NCBI RefSeq assembly: GCF_002735905.1 | Contig: NZ_PEBD01000010.1 | Location: 372,001-436,000, forward strand | Reading direction: 5' to 3' | Source of the DNA: Williamsia muralis | GTDB lineage: Bacteria > Actinomycetota > Actinomycetes > Mycobacteriales > Mycobacteriaceae | Length of the DNA: 64,000 nt | Shown: piece by piece, positions 44,899-54,418 of the stretch | Layout: each line of letters begins with the position of its first letter | Numbering within the stretch: the stretch's first letter is position 1 | Notes under the pieces: model-generated | The model's input: the letters and a program-made list of their open reading frames with translations, nothing else | The model's database searches: none | What the model was told of the DNA's origin: nothing | Position numbers and translations under genes: made by a program

Positions 44899-45558
44899 GT
44901 GGTGCAGCCTACGGTGCGCTCGGATACCCGACGCACCCGGAAGCGTCGGATCCAACTGCTGGACGCGGCACTGGACACGTTCGTCGAGCGGGGATACAGC
45001 GATGTCGGAGTCGCCGAGATAGTTGCCCGGATCGGTTGCAGCCACGGCACTTTCTACAACTACTTCGACAACAAGCGCGACGCCCTCGATGCATTGCTGT
45101 CACGCGAACTCGCCGAGATGGTCGCGGTGGCCGAGTTGCACCGTCCGCGTCCGCGCACGCGCGAAGAGTTCATCACCGGGCTCGGTGAGCTGGTCGGACG
45201 CCTGCTCGAATATGCGCTCGAGCGCCCGCACGTCTTGACGTTCCTCGCCATGGAGGCCCCGGGTATCGACGCGGCCGCGATGGAGACATTGGCAGGCAGC
45301 TACGCCCAACTGGGGCATCTGTGTGGGCAGTACATCCGCCACGGCATCGAGGACGGCTATCTCCGGGACGGACTCGACATCGACATCGCAGGCGAAGCGG
45401 TGCTGTCGTGCCTGATGGGCGCGGTTCTGCCGATCATCTTGGACAACAGTGCGGTGGTCGACATCGATGCCACCGCCGCGACGGTGGTCGAGTTCGTCTG
45501 TTACGGGTTGAACGGACTGGACGCGACCACCGCGGCAGGTATCGCTACTGGCCGGTGA
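44899..45558 (+). CDS. TetR-family regulator
   Basis: The 219-residue protein has helix-turn-helix [20 protein letters not shown] at about residues 40-59. The ligand domain carries [23 protein letters not shown] 44899 and GTG 44902 are both possible behind GAAAGG at 44881-44886; the long open frame upstream overlaps the previous regulator and is not used. Its last 14 bases overlap the convergent echA19. This regulator is not KstR by motif, so its targets are open. Confidence 0.8.
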   Translation: MVQPTVRSDTRRTRKRRIQLLDAALDTFVERGYSDVGVAEIVARIGCSHGTFYNYFDNKRDALDALLSRELAEMVAVAELHRPRPRTREEFITGLGELVGRLLEYALERPHVLTFLAMEAPGIDAAAMETLAGSYAQLGHLCGQYIRHGIEDGYLRDGLDIDIAGEAVLSCLMGAVLPIILDNSAVVDIDATAATVVEFVCYGLNGLDATTAAGIATGR

Positions 45559-46339
45559 ACTCGGGGATTCGCTTCTCCGCGAACGCTTTCGGTCCGATCT
45601 TGGCGTCTTTGCTCATGAACACCTTGACGCCGAGTTCGGCGTCGATCTTGAACGCGTCCTTCTCGTGCATGCCCTCGGTGTCGCGAATGGCCTTGAGGAT
45701 CGCCTGCACGGCGAGCGGCCCGTTCGCGGCGATCTGCGCGGCGATGTCGAGAGCTTTGTCGAGTGCGGTGCCGTCCGGCACCACGTGGCCGATCAGTCCG
45801 TAGTCGAGCGCTTCCTGGGCGGTGATGTGCCGGCCGGTGAGCAGTATCTCGGCGGCAACGGTGTACGGAATCTGCCGGACCAGGCGGACTGCACTGCCGC
45901 CGAGGGGGTACAGGCCCCATTTGGCCTCGGACACACCGAACTTCGCGCGCTCGCCGGCAACCCGGATGTCGGTGCCCTGCAGGATCTCGGTGCCACCGGC
46001 GATCGCGGGGCCCTCGACGGCTGCGATGACGGGCTTGGTCACCCTGCGGCCCTTGAGGAGGGAGTCGAGCATGTTCGGATTGAAGCCGCCGCTCTTGAAT
46101 GAGTCACCGGGAGCGGACTTGTTCATGTTCTTCAGGTCGGCGCCGGCACAGAAGTAGCCACCCGCGCCGGTCAGGATCACGGTGCGGATCTCGTTGTCCT
46201 CATCGGCCTGGTCCCAGGCCTCTCCCATGATGGCCAACATGTCGCCCGACAGGGCGTTGCGGACTTCGGGCCTGTTCATCGTGACGATCAACGTGTGATC
46301 GCGCTTCTCGACGAGACAGTGGGGGGCGGAATCAGACAT
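45545..46339 (-). CDS. echA19: Enoyl-CoA hydratase EchA19 (sterol side chain)
   Basis: The 264-residue crotonase has both oxyanion motifs ([12 protein letters not shown], about residues 58-69; [15 protein letters not shown], about 103-117). Both catalytic glutamates are in place: one in [15 protein letters not shown], the other in [12 protein letters not shown]. It hydrates enoyl-CoA sterol side chains. ATG 46339 has CAGGAG upstream. It is divergent from fadD19 with a KstR box between, the arrangement of Rv3516-Rv3515c. Confidence 0.86.
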   Translation of the reverse strand: MSDSAPHCLVEKRDHTLIVTMNRPEVRNALSGDMLAIMGEAWDQADEDNEIRTVILTGAGGYFCAGADLKNMNKSAPGDSFKSGGFNPNMLDSLLKGRRVTKPVIAAVEGPAIAGGTEILQGTDIRVAGERAKFGVSEAKWGLYPLGGSAVRLVRQIPYTVAAEILLTGRHITAQEALDYGLIGHVVPDGTALDKALDIAAQIAANGPLAVQAILKAIRDTEGMHEKDAFKIDAELGVKVFMSKDAKIGPKAFAEKRIPEFTGQ

Positions 46340-46416
46340 CTGGGCTCCTGAACGATGGCATGACGACGTGACGAAGGCCGTGTGATGCGGATCTCGCCCC
46401 GGCCTTGCCACCGAAC

Positions 46417-46430
46417 GGTAACACGTTCTA
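46417..46430. promoter_or_regulatory. KstR-type operator of fadD19/echA19
   Basis: GGTAACACGTTCTA has the AACnnGTTnnA core with the first base differing. It overlaps a leaderless -10 (TAGTTT, 46429-46434) positioned 7 bases before ATG 46442 of fadD19. Confidence 0.75.
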
Positions 46431-46441
46431 GTTTTGGGGGT

Positions 46442-48079
46442 ATGGCTTACAACATCGCCGACCTGATCGAGCATGCCGTCGACCTGATGGGCGACCGCGT
46501 GGCTCTCGAGACCGACGGCCGCAGCGAGACCTACACAGAACTGGAACAGCGGGCCAACGGGCTGGCGCACACCCTTCGGGCGCTGGGGGTGGCGCCCGGC
46601 GAGTCGGTGGGCCTGTACAGCAGAAACGGTATCGAGGCCGTCGAGTCGATGGTCGCGATCTTCAAGGCGAGGGCCGTGATGGTCAACGTCAACTTCCGGT
46701 ACGTCGAGAGCGAACTCGAACACATCCTCACCGACTCCGACACCAAGGTGCTCATCGTCGAGCGCCAGTACGTCGACAAGGTGGCGAACGTGTTGTCGAA
46801 GGCGCCGAAGCTGCGGGCCGTAATCGTCATCGAAGACGGGTCAGATCTCGACATCTCCGCCGTCGACGGGCTGCCCTATGAGAAGGCGGTTGCCGACGGC
46901 GGAACCGAGCGCGACTTCGAGGCGCGGTCGGACGACGACATCTACATGCTCTACACCGGCGGAACCACCGGCAACCCCAAAGGCGTCGTCTGGCGCCAGG
47001 AGGATGTGTTCCGGGTACTCGGGGGCGGGATCGACTGGTACACCGGTGAACCCATCAACGACGAGTGGCACTTCGCGAAGACGGGTGCCGAAGGTGGGCA
47101 GCTCGTCCGATTCCCGATCCCGCCCTTCATCCACGGTGGCTCCCAATGGGCCGTGTTCCAGGCGCTGTTCGGTGGCGGCAAGGCAATCGTCTATCCGGAG
47201 TTCGGGGCACACCAGACGTGGGAGATCGTCGAACGCCACAAGGTCAACGTCATTTTCATCACCGGAGATGCCATGGGACGCCCCATGATCGACGCGCTCG
47301 GCGAGAAGGACTACGACCTCAGCTCGGTGGTGTCGGTGGCATCGTCGGCCGCGTTGTTCTCGGCATCGGTCAAGGATCAGTTCATCGACAAGTTCCCGAA
47401 TGCGATCATCATCGACGCGATCGGATCGTCGGAGACCGGGTTCTCGGGGATGGGGATCATCTCCAAGGAGACCTCCCACAGCGGCGGCGGTCCGCGCGTC
47501 AAGGCCGACCTGTCGACAGTTGTTCTGCGCGAGGATGGTTCGATCATCGAACCCGGCAGTGGCGAGATCGGCATCCTGGCCCGAACCGGGCACATCCCGC
47601 TGCGGTACTACAACGATCCGGTGAAATCGGACAAGACATTCAAGGTCTACGACGGTGTCCGGTACTCCATTCCGGGTGACCAGGCCCGGGTGGAGGACGA
47701 CGGCACCGTGACGATGCTCGGCCGCGGGTCGGTGTGCATCAACTCCGGTGGCGAGAAGATCCACCCAGAAGAGGTCGAATCGGCCCTCAAAGCCCACCCT
47801 GACGTCTTCGACACCGTTGTGGTCGGTGTGCCCGACGAACGGTACGGGCAGCGGGTCGCCGCGGTGGTGGCCACCCGCGACGGCGTCCGCCCGTCGCTCG
47901 AAGACATCAACAAGATCGCCCGCCAGGACATCGCCGGGTACAAATGCCCGCGCTCGGTGTGGTTCGTCGACGAGATCAAGCGGTCGCCCGCCGGAAAGCC
48001 GAACTACCGGTGGGGAACCGAGATCACCGAGTCGCGGCCTGCCGACGAAAACCTCTCCACTTCTTCACGAAAGGCCTAA
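46442..48079 (+). CDS. fadD19: Sterol side-chain acyl-CoA ligase FadD19
   Basis: The 545-residue adenylating enzyme has the P-loop-like [20 protein letters not shown] (about residues 167-186), [12 protein letters not shown] and [12 protein letters not shown]. The late catalytic Lys is in [11 protein letters not shown]. FadD19 attaches CoA to the C26 carboxylate of 3-oxo-cholestenoate. The N-terminal [19 protein letters not shown] agrees with this subgroup. ATG 46442 is supported by a leaderless -10 and overlapping KstR box. The next gene starts 3 bases downstream. Confidence 0.86.
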   Translation: MAYNIADLIEHAVDLMGDRVALETDGRSETYTELEQRANGLAHTLRALGVAPGESVGLYSRNGIEAVESMVAIFKARAVMVNVNFRYVESELEHILTDSDTKVLIVERQYVDKVANVLSKAPKLRAVIVIEDGSDLDISAVDGLPYEKAVADGGTERDFEARSDDDIYMLYTGGTTGNPKGVVWRQEDVFRVLGGGIDWYTGEPINDEWHFAKTGAEGGQLVRFPIPPFIHGGSQWAVFQALFGGGKAIVYPEFGAHQTWEIVERHKVNVIFITGDAMGRPMIDALGEKDYDLSSVVSVASSAALFSASVKDQFIDKFPNAIIIDAIGSSETGFSGMGIISKETSHSGGGPRVKADLSTVVLREDGSIIEPGSGEIGILARTGHIPLRYYNDPVKSDKTFKVYDGVRYSIPGDQARVEDDGTVTMLGRGSVCINSGGEKIHPEEVESALKAHPDVFDTVVVGVPDERYGQRVAAVVATRDGVRPSLEDINKIARQDIAGYKCPRSVWFVDEIKRSPAGKPNYRWGTEITESRPADENLSTSSRKA

Positions 48080-48082
48080 CCG

Positions 48083-49213
48083 GTGCGTACCTCCCTGTCA
48101 GACGAGTTCGGGATCGAATACCCGATCTTCGGTTTCACACCGTCGGAGCATGTCGCCGCTGCGATCAGCCGGGCCGGCGGAATGGGCGTGCTCGGTTGCG
48201 TCCGGTTCAACGAGGCGGACGAGCTCGACGCCACCCTGGACTGGATGCGCGAGAACACCGACGGCAAACCGTTCGGCGTAGATGTGGTGATGCCGGCGAA
48301 GATCCCCACCGAGGGGTCGCAGGTCGACCTGGATTCCATGATCCCGCCGGAGCATCGTGCATTCGTCGAGCGCACTCTCGACGATCTCGGAGTGCCGCCG
48401 TTGCCAGACGGTGACCGGGTGAGTGCAGGCGTTCTGGGCTGGCTGCATTCGGTGGCGCGTTCGCACGTCGATGTCGCGATGACCCATGCCGACAAGTACG
48501 GGCAGATCAAGCTCATCGCCAATGCCCTGGGGTCGCCGCCCGAGGATGTCATCTCGAACGTGCACTCCCACGGGGTGAAAGTCGCCGCGCTCGCCGGCGC
48601 CAAAGAGCATGCGCTGCGCCATGTCTCGGCCGGGGTCGACCTGGTGATCGCGCAGGGGCACGAGGCGGGCGGTCACACCGGTGAGGTGACGTCCATGGTG
48701 TTGTGGCCAGAAATCGTTGACGCCGTAGGGGATGCGGCGCACGTGTTGGCAGCCGGAGGGGTCGGCAGCGGTCGTCAGATCGCTGCCGCGCTGGCCATGG
48801 GCGCCACCGGGGTGTGGATGGGCACCTACTGGTTGACCGCCGCGGAGTACCAGCTCGGCGTGCGGGGCGCCGGGCCGTCGGTGATCCAGCAGGCGATCCT
48901 GAACGCGACGTCACGCGACACCGTGCGCCGCCGCATCTACTCGGGCAAGCCCGCCCGACTGCTCAAGACGAAGTGGACCGACGCCTGGGATGCCGAGAAC
49001 GCGCCCGAGCCGCTGCCCATGCCGCTGCAGAACATCTTGGTGGCCGAGGCACACGCCCGGATCTCGGGTGCCGACGACCCCGGTGTCGTCGCCATGCCCG
49101 CGGGTCAGATCGTCGGCCGGATGAATGCCATCACCCCGACCGAAGAACTGATCAAGGGCCTCGTCGACGAGTACGACGCCGCCGTCGATCGTCTGGAGAA
49201 GGCCCGCCACTGA
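48083..49213 (+). CDS. Nitronate monooxygenase-like flavoprotein
   Basis: The 376-residue TIM-barrel protein shares the 2-nitropropane dioxygenase pattern: GIEYPIFGFTPSEHVAAAIS, QGHEAGGHTGEVTS (about residues 192-205) and AAGGVGSGRQIAAALAMGAT. It is a paralogue of the ipdC product but has a distinct insert (VVMPAKIPTEGSQ). GTG 48083 is 3 bases after fadD19, so the two are cotranscribed. Such enzymes act as FMN-dependent oxidases or enoyl reductases; the steroid substrate, if any, is unknown. Confidence 0.78.
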   Translation: MRTSLSDEFGIEYPIFGFTPSEHVAAAISRAGGMGVLGCVRFNEADELDATLDWMRENTDGKPFGVDVVMPAKIPTEGSQVDLDSMIPPEHRAFVERTLDDLGVPPLPDGDRVSAGVLGWLHSVARSHVDVAMTHADKYGQIKLIANALGSPPEDVISNVHSHGVKVAALAGAKEHALRHVSAGVDLVIAQGHEAGGHTGEVTSMVLWPEIVDAVGDAAHVLAAGGVGSGRQIAAALAMGATGVWMGTYWLTAAEYQLGVRGAGPSVIQQAILNATSRDTVRRRIYSGKPARLLKTKWTDAWDAENAPEPLPMPLQNILVAEAHARISGADDPGVVAMPAGQIVGRMNAITPTEELIKGLVDEYDAAVDRLEKARH

Positions 49214-49304
49214 CCGAACCGCAGACGTTTGCCGAAGGGGCGATTCGCGCATCCATGTCATGGAGCGAGAGTCGCCCCTTCGACATCCGACGAGAGGTGA
49301 GTCC

Positions 49305-49727
49305 ATGACCCGTGACGCCGATCTGAGCCGTTTCATCGAAGCCCAGGAGCCCGTCTACGACCAGGTGGTCGAGGAATTGCGGTCGGGGCGAAAACGCACA
49401 CACTGGATGTGGTTTGTCTTCCCGCAGATCGACGGGCTCGCGCACAGTTCCACGGCAAAGCACTACGCCATCGCCGATCTGCGCGAGGCGCGGGCATATC
49501 TCGCGGACGAGGTGCTCGGACCGCGTCTGTACGAGTGCACCCAGTTGGTCGCCGACATCGACGGGCGGTCTGCCGAGGAGATCTTCGGCCACCCGGACAA
49601 CCTGAAACTGCGTTCGTCCATGACCCTGTTCGCTCAGGCCAGCGGTACCAACGACGTCTTCACGGCTGTCCTGCACAAGTACTTCGGTGGGGAACCCGAT
49701 ACCCGCACCCTCGAGCTGCTGGGCTGA
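49305..49727 (+). CDS. DUF1810 family protein
   Basis: The 140-residue protein matches DUF1810: DLSRFIEAQEPVYDQVVEEL at the start, the hallmark THWMWFVFPQIDGLAHSSTA (about residues 31-50), and SSMTLFAQASGTNDVFTAVL near the end. ATG 49305 follows GAGAGG-type purines. The family is small, cytoplasmic and of unknown function. It stands alone between sterol genes and seems unrelated to them. Confidence 0.85.
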   Translation: MTRDADLSRFIEAQEPVYDQVVEELRSGRKRTHWMWFVFPQIDGLAHSSTAKHYAIADLREARAYLADEVLGPRLYECTQLVADIDGRSAEEIFGHPDNLKLRSSMTLFAQASGTNDVFTAVLHKYFGGEPDTRTLELLG

Positions 49728-49870
49728 GACTGACCCGCGCATGTGAGCCGAAGCGCGACCTGGAATGGGGGTGAGGACGCCGACCCATTTCTGGGGACGG
49801 GTGTGATCAGATATGGTTCCAGCCATCGGCTCACCGAGTTCCGGGAGTCGTCGGCGCAGGAGGCACAACC

Positions 49871-50668
49871 ATGGCTGCACAGGATTCACCGCTGGTGCTC
49901 TCCGAGCGCGTCGAGACCGAGTCCGGCGCCACGGCGCTGATCACACTGAACCGGCCTGACGCGCGCAATGCGCTGACCGGGACGTTGATCGTCGCACTCC
50001 GTGAAGCACTTGCCGACGCAGACGCCGACGATTCTGTGCACGCGGTGGTGCTCACCGGTGCCGACCCGGCGTTCTGTGCCGGTGTCGATCTCCGGATGCT
50101 CGGTACCGAGGGCGGCTGGGACGAGGTCAACGTTCCTGGCGTGCCACTGGGATTTCCGTGGATACCGCTACGCAAACCCGTCATCGGCGCGATCAACGGT
50201 GCCACCGTCACCGGAGGCCTCGAACTCGCACTTGCGTGCGACATCCTCGTCGCCTCCGAGCGTGCCAGGTTCGCCGACACGCATGCCCGGGTCGGGATGA
50301 TGCCCGCCTGGGGCCTGACTGCTCGGCTGCCCGCCGCGGTGGGCTGGGGCTTCGCCCGCCGAATGAGCCTGAGCGGCAACTTCGTCGACGCACCGACGGC
50401 CCTGCGGGTCGGTCTGGTCACCGAGGTGGTCCCACACGAAGACCTGATGTCGTCCGCGTTGTCGCTCGCGGCAGACATCGGCAACAACAACCAGCGTGCG
50501 GTGTCGGCGCTTCTCTCGTCGTATCGCGAAGCGCAGCAGCACGAACTAGACGCCCAGCTGGCCACCGAGGAACACAACTCGACGGCGTGGATGGCAAGTT
50601 TCGACCCGGCCCAGGTGGCCGCGGCACGCGACCAGGTGATGAGTCGCGGCCGTCAGCAGATGAATTGA
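49871..50668 (+). CDS. Crotonase-family protein lacking both hydratase glutamates
   Basis: The 265-residue crotonase has normal oxyanion motifs (PAFCAGVDLRML, about residues 72-83; NGATVTGGLELALACDIL, about 108-125). Aligned by eye to enoyl-CoA hydratase, the first catalytic Glu is His (ARFADTHARVGMMPAWG) and the second is Arg (GFARRMSLSGNF). It may therefore be an isomerase, hydrolase or other crotonase activity. ATG 49871 has AGGAGG upstream. The SDR gene follows 7 bases later, so both share an operon. Confidence 0.8.
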   Translation: MAAQDSPLVLSERVETESGATALITLNRPDARNALTGTLIVALREALADADADDSVHAVVLTGADPAFCAGVDLRMLGTEGGWDEVNVPGVPLGFPWIPLRKPVIGAINGATVTGGLELALACDILVASERARFADTHARVGMMPAWGLTARLPAAVGWGFARRMSLSGNFVDAPTALRVGLVTEVVPHEDLMSSALSLAADIGNNNQRAVSALLSSYREAQQHELDAQLATEEHNSTAWMASFDPAQVAAARDQVMSRGRQQMN

Positions 50669-50675
50669 GGAGATC

Positions 50676-51545
50676 ATGGGCAGTCCCATCCAGCGAATGG
50701 TGTCGGTGAAACGCGGTCGAACCGGTCGCGCGATCACGTTGCGCGACAAGGTTGTCGTGATCACGGGCGGTGGCCGGGGAATCGGTCTCGCCACGGCAGA
50801 ACTGCTGCAGGAACGCGGGGCCAAGGTCGTCCTGGGTGACATCGACGAGGAAGTCGTCGGCAAGGCGGCGGCAAATCTCGGCTGCGAGGGTTACCCGCTC
50901 GACGTCACCAGCGACGAGTCGTTTTCCGCATTCCTCGACCGGGTCGACAAGGAGTTCGGCCGGTTCGACGTGCTGATCAACAACGCCGGCATCATGCCGA
51001 CCGGTCCGTTTCTGGAATTCTCGGACTCATTGATCAAGCGCAACTTCGAGATCGATCTGCTCGCCGTTGTTCGCGGTAGCCGACTCGCGGCGCGGCGGAT
51101 GGTCGAGCGCGGACACGGCCAGATCGTCAACGTGGCGTCGGTTGCCGGATTGGTGCCGCTGCCCGGACTCAGCATCTACAGCGCCGCCAAGGCCGGCGTC
51201 ATCGCGTTCTCCGAGGCCCTCGACGGGGAACTGAGCACGCAAGGCGTCCGGGTGCTCACGGTGATGCCGAACTTCACCAAGACCGGCCTCATCGACGGGT
51301 TGCAGACCACCGCACTGATGCCGCCCATCGAGCCCGATGACGTTGCGGCGCAGATTGTCCAGAGCATCGAGACCAACCGCGACCGCGTGGTGATCCCGAG
51401 GCAGAGCATGGCGACCCTGGGGTGGATGGTGACCCCGCGGTTCCTCAAGAACATCTACGGTCGACGCTTCGGATTCGATTCCATGTTCATGGCCTACGAC
51501 CAGGACAAGCGATCCAAGTACCTCGAGCGGGTCACCCGTAGCTAG
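50676..51545 (+). CDS. SDR-family oxidoreductase
   Basis: The 289-residue classical SDR has an N-terminal extension before ITGGGRGIGLATAELLQERG (about residues 29-48). NNAGIMPTGPF is near 107, and VNVASVAGLVPLPGLSIYSA then AKAG give the Ser, Tyr and Lys. The C-terminal tail FLKNIYGRRFGFDSMFMAYD is longer than usual and may be membrane-associated. It is cotranscribed with the crotonase-family gene and converges on fadD17. The substrate is unknown; no KstR box was seen upstream. Confidence 0.8.
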   Translation: MGSPIQRMVSVKRGRTGRAITLRDKVVVITGGGRGIGLATAELLQERGAKVVLGDIDEEVVGKAAANLGCEGYPLDVTSDESFSAFLDRVDKEFGRFDVLINNAGIMPTGPFLEFSDSLIKRNFEIDLLAVVRGSRLAARRMVERGHGQIVNVASVAGLVPLPGLSIYSAAKAGVIAFSEALDGELSTQGVRVLTVMPNFTKTGLIDGLQTTALMPPIEPDDVAAQIVQSIETNRDRVVIPRQSMATLGWMVTPRFLKNIYGRRFGFDSMFMAYDQDKRSKYLERVTRS

Positions 51546-51550
51546 CCGAT

Positions 51551-51605
51551 GATGGTGGCTTCGGGTGAGGCCCACCTGGGCGAATGCTCACCCGAACCCA
51601 CCACT
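51551..51605. terminator. Bidirectional hairpin between the SDR and fadD17
   Basis: A 10-bp stem TTCGGGTGAG / CTCACCCGAA is extended by GGTGG / CCACC beyond a C-C mismatch, and a smaller GCCCA / TGGGC hairpin sits in the loop. It lies between convergent genes. Confidence 0.65.
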
Positions 51606-53184
51606 ATCGGGGGTTGGCGGCGATGTACTTGAGATCACGGCCGTCGCGTACCCAGGTGGGGGGCGCATCGTCGGAGGCCAACGTGCGCTTGAGGATCTTG
51701 AAGGTGTCGGTGCGGGGAAGGTCGTCGACCAACCGAACGCGGGTGGGCCACTGCTTGGGACCGAGGTCTGACTGTGTGGCCAGAAAACCGGTCAACTGGT
51801 CGGCCGTGAGTCCCGGCGCCACCAGCGCCGCCGCGAGTTCGTCACCGACGTCGGCCCGTACGCCGTACACGGCGGCCATGGCGATCGATTCGTGGCGTAG
51901 CAGCACCCGTTCGATCGGGCCGGTACCCATGTTCTCGCCGTCCACGCGGACCCAATCACCGAGTCGCCCTGCGAAATACACGTATCCTCGGTCGTCGACG
52001 TAACCGAGGTCGCCGGTGTGATAGATGCCGTCGCGCATGCGTTCGGCGTCGGCGTCGGGGTTTCGGTAATAGCCGGTGAACAGTCCGCCTCCCGCGCTGT
52101 TGACGATCTCTCCGACGGCTTCGTCCGGGTTCAACAGCTCACCGTGCTCACCGAATCGTGCTGTCTCGCATACCGTGCCTGTGTCCGGGTGACGAACCTC
52201 GGTGGGCGGGACCAGGGGACCGAGCGCCTCGGGCGGAGTGTCGGGGGTACGGGTGATCGAGACCCCACCCTCGGTGGAACCGAACCCGTCGATCACCGTG
52301 ACGTCGAAACGCTCTGTCACCGCAGTGATGTCAGCAGGCGACGCCTCGTTGCCGTACAGGATTCGGAGTGGGTTCTCTTTGTCGTCCGGACGCGGTGCGG
52401 TTGCCAGGACGTACGACAGTGGTTTGCCCACATAGTTCGCGTAGGTCGCGCCGAAGCGGCGGATGTCATCCAGAAACGCACTGGCCGAGAACCTTCGGCG
52501 CAGGGCAATCGACGATCCGCCCGCCACCGCGACCATCCACCCGGCGATGATCGCGTTCGAATGGAACATCGGCATGGACAGATAGGCAACGTCTTTTGGT
52601 CCCAGTCCGAACCTGGAGGACAGCATGGAGCCGCCGACGGCGAACTTGCGATGACTGCACTGCACCGCTTTGGGATCCCCGCTGGTCCCCGAGGTGAAGA
52701 TGAGCATGAGCACTGTGTCGGGGTCGCAGTCGCTGAACGTCACGGGGGCATCGACGTGGGGCTCGAGCAGCCGGGACCATTGCGGGGAGTCGACGTCCAG
52801 AACGTGAACTCCGTCCAGATCGACATCGGCCAGCAGGCCCGCGGTCGCGTCCTCGACGATGACAACCTGACAGTCCGCGGTGTCGATGTCCCCGGCCAGC
52901 GCGGCGCCGCGTCGGGTGGGGTTCAGGCCCACGATCACGATCTCGCCCATCACGGCGGCCGCGAGCAGATAGCTGAACTCGGGGATGTTCTCGAGCAGGA
53001 GCGCAACATGCCGCGGCTTGCCCTGTTCGAGCAACCCGTCGAGCGCGGCCGCCCTTGCCGCAGACAGGCGCAGATGGTCACGCCAACTGATGAATTCGTT
53101 CTCGAAGTACAGCCCCGCATCGTCCACGTTCGCGAGCGGCGCCAGCATTTCCCCTACCGTGCCGGGACCATCTGCCATTGTCAT
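51604..53184 (-). CDS. fadD17: Sterol side-chain acyl-CoA ligase FadD17
   Basis: The 526-residue adenylating enzyme has LMLIFTSGTSGDPKAVQCSH (about residues 160-179), GFGSTEGGVSIT (about 298-309), YHTGDLGYVDDRG and a C-terminal TFKILKRTL. FadD17 activates C5 (24-carbon) sterol side chains. It is the third gene of the fadE26-fadE27-fadD17 unit, in the order of Rv3504-Rv3506. ATG 53184 is 15 bases after fadE27. Confidence 0.86.
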   Translation of the reverse strand: MTMADGPGTVGEMLAPLANVDDAGLYFENEFISWRDHLRLSAARAAALDGLLEQGKPRHVALLLENIPEFSYLLAAAVMGEIVIVGLNPTRRGAALAGDIDTADCQVVIVEDATAGLLADVDLDGVHVLDVDSPQWSRLLEPHVDAPVTFSDCDPDTVLMLIFTSGTSGDPKAVQCSHRKFAVGGSMLSSRFGLGPKDVAYLSMPMFHSNAIIAGWMVAVAGGSSIALRRRFSASAFLDDIRRFGATYANYVGKPLSYVLATAPRPDDKENPLRILYGNEASPADITAVTERFDVTVIDGFGSTEGGVSITRTPDTPPEALGPLVPPTEVRHPDTGTVCETARFGEHGELLNPDEAVGEIVNSAGGGLFTGYYRNPDADAERMRDGIYHTGDLGYVDDRGYVYFAGRLGDWVRVDGENMGTGPIERVLLRHESIAMAAVYGVRADVGDELAAALVAPGLTADQLTGFLATQSDLGPKQWPTRVRLVDDLPRTDTFKILKRTLASDDAPPTWVRDGRDLKYIAANPR

Positions 53185-53199
53185 AGGGCGTCTCGGGTC

Positions 53200-54333
53200 T
53201 CAGGCGGGTTCGGCGGCCAGAGCCGCGCCGATGCGCCGCAATTGGACAGGCGCCGATCCAAGCGCGAACTCGTTCTGCTTGGCGTGCAGGAAGTAGCGGT
53301 GCAGCGGGTGATCGACATCGATCCCGACGCCACCGTGCACGTGGACAGCGGTGTGTGCCACCCGGTGGCCGGCATCGGCGGCCCAGAACTTGGCCGTGGC
53401 AAGCTCTTTGCCCGCTTCCAGATGTTCGGACACCATCCAGGCGGCTTGCAGGGTGGTCAGCTTGAGTCCACGGACGTCGATGTAGGCGTCGGCGAGCCGC
53501 TGCGCGACAGCCTGGAACGACCCGATCGCCCGGCCGAACTGTTCGCGCTCGCGACCGTAGTCTGCCGTGAGTTCCAGAGCCCGTTCGAGCACCCCGGTTT
53601 GCTCGGCGCACAGGGCCAGAGTCATCCGGTCGCGGAGAAAGGCGACCGCAGCGGTGCCGGCGGATCCGAGCACGCGGGAGCGGTCGACCCGGACCCCGTC
53701 GAGTTCCACTGCGGCGCTGGGCGTCAACCCGGTGGACGGGGTGGGTGTGATGGTGACGCCCGGGGTCGTGGCATCAATCACGAACACCGAAACCCCATCG
53801 GGGCCCTGAGCGTTGACCACCACGGCATCGGCGACCTCGGCGTACGGCACATTCACCTTGAGCCCTCGAAGAATCCAATCGTCGCCCTCGGCGGTGGCCG
53901 TGGCGACCGGCTCGAGTGGGTCGTCGGCGAGATCCTCGTCGAGCGCCACGGTGATCAGCTTCTGACCCGACACCAGATCCGACAACCACTGCTGCTTGAG
54001 GGCGTCGGTCCCGAACTCGGCGATGGCGGGAATCGCGGCGATTGCAATCGGACCAAACGGAACCGGGGCCAGAACTCTGCCGAGCTCCTCGGCAACCGCC
54101 ACGTTGTCGACGATGGTGAGCCCCGCGCCACCGACCTCTTCGGCCAGTTCGACCCCGAGTAGCCCGGAAGACGCCAGCTGCGACCACAACTCTCGGTCGA
54201 AGGCAACCGTGGTGGCCCCAGCCGAGGTGTCACCCTGCAGTTGGACGAGCCGGTCGGTGGTCACCAGCTTTTTGGCGATGTCGCGGGTGAGCCCGGCGAG
54301 ATCGGTGGTCTGTTCACTGCGATGAAAATCCAT
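53200..54333 (-). CDS. fadE27: Acyl-CoA dehydrogenase subunit FadE27 (ChsE5)
   Basis: The 377-residue protein has the acyl-CoA dehydrogenase fold but degenerate central motifs, as expected for one half of a heteromer. It has GGAGLTIVDNVAVAEELGRV near residue 67 and HVHGGVGIDVDHPLHRYFLH near the C terminus (the FAD-contact region). In mycobacteria FadE26 and FadE27 form an alpha2-beta2 enzyme (ChsE4-ChsE5) that dehydrogenates sterol side-chain CoA esters. The pair is adjacent here, with an 85-base gap. Confidence 0.85.
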   Translation of the reverse strand: MDFHRSEQTTDLAGLTRDIAKKLVTTDRLVQLQGDTSAGATTVAFDRELWSQLASSGLLGVELAEEVGGAGLTIVDNVAVAEELGRVLAPVPFGPIAIAAIPAIAEFGTDALKQQWLSDLVSGQKLITVALDEDLADDPLEPVATATAEGDDWILRGLKVNVPYAEVADAVVVNAQGPDGVSVFVIDATTPGVTITPTPSTGLTPSAAVELDGVRVDRSRVLGSAGTAAVAFLRDRMTLALCAEQTGVLERALELTADYGREREQFGRAIGSFQAVAQRLADAYIDVRGLKLTTLQAAWMVSEHLEAGKELATAKFWAADAGHRVAHTAVHVHGGVGIDVDHPLHRYFLHAKQNEFALGSAPVQLRRIGAALAAEPA

Positions 54334-54418
54334 GGTGTGCTTCCTGATTCCTCGGGGAGACGGTGGCGCCGCCGGAAGTGGTGCCTGCCAGGGTCGGTTC
54401 GGTGGCGATCCGGACCGG

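Noticed and set aside
52018-54162. 714-codon open frame on the + strand opposite fadD17 and fadE27
   Set aside because: It is antisense to two well-supported genes, has Arg/Gly/His-rich composition typical of high-GC shadow frames, and shows no family motif.
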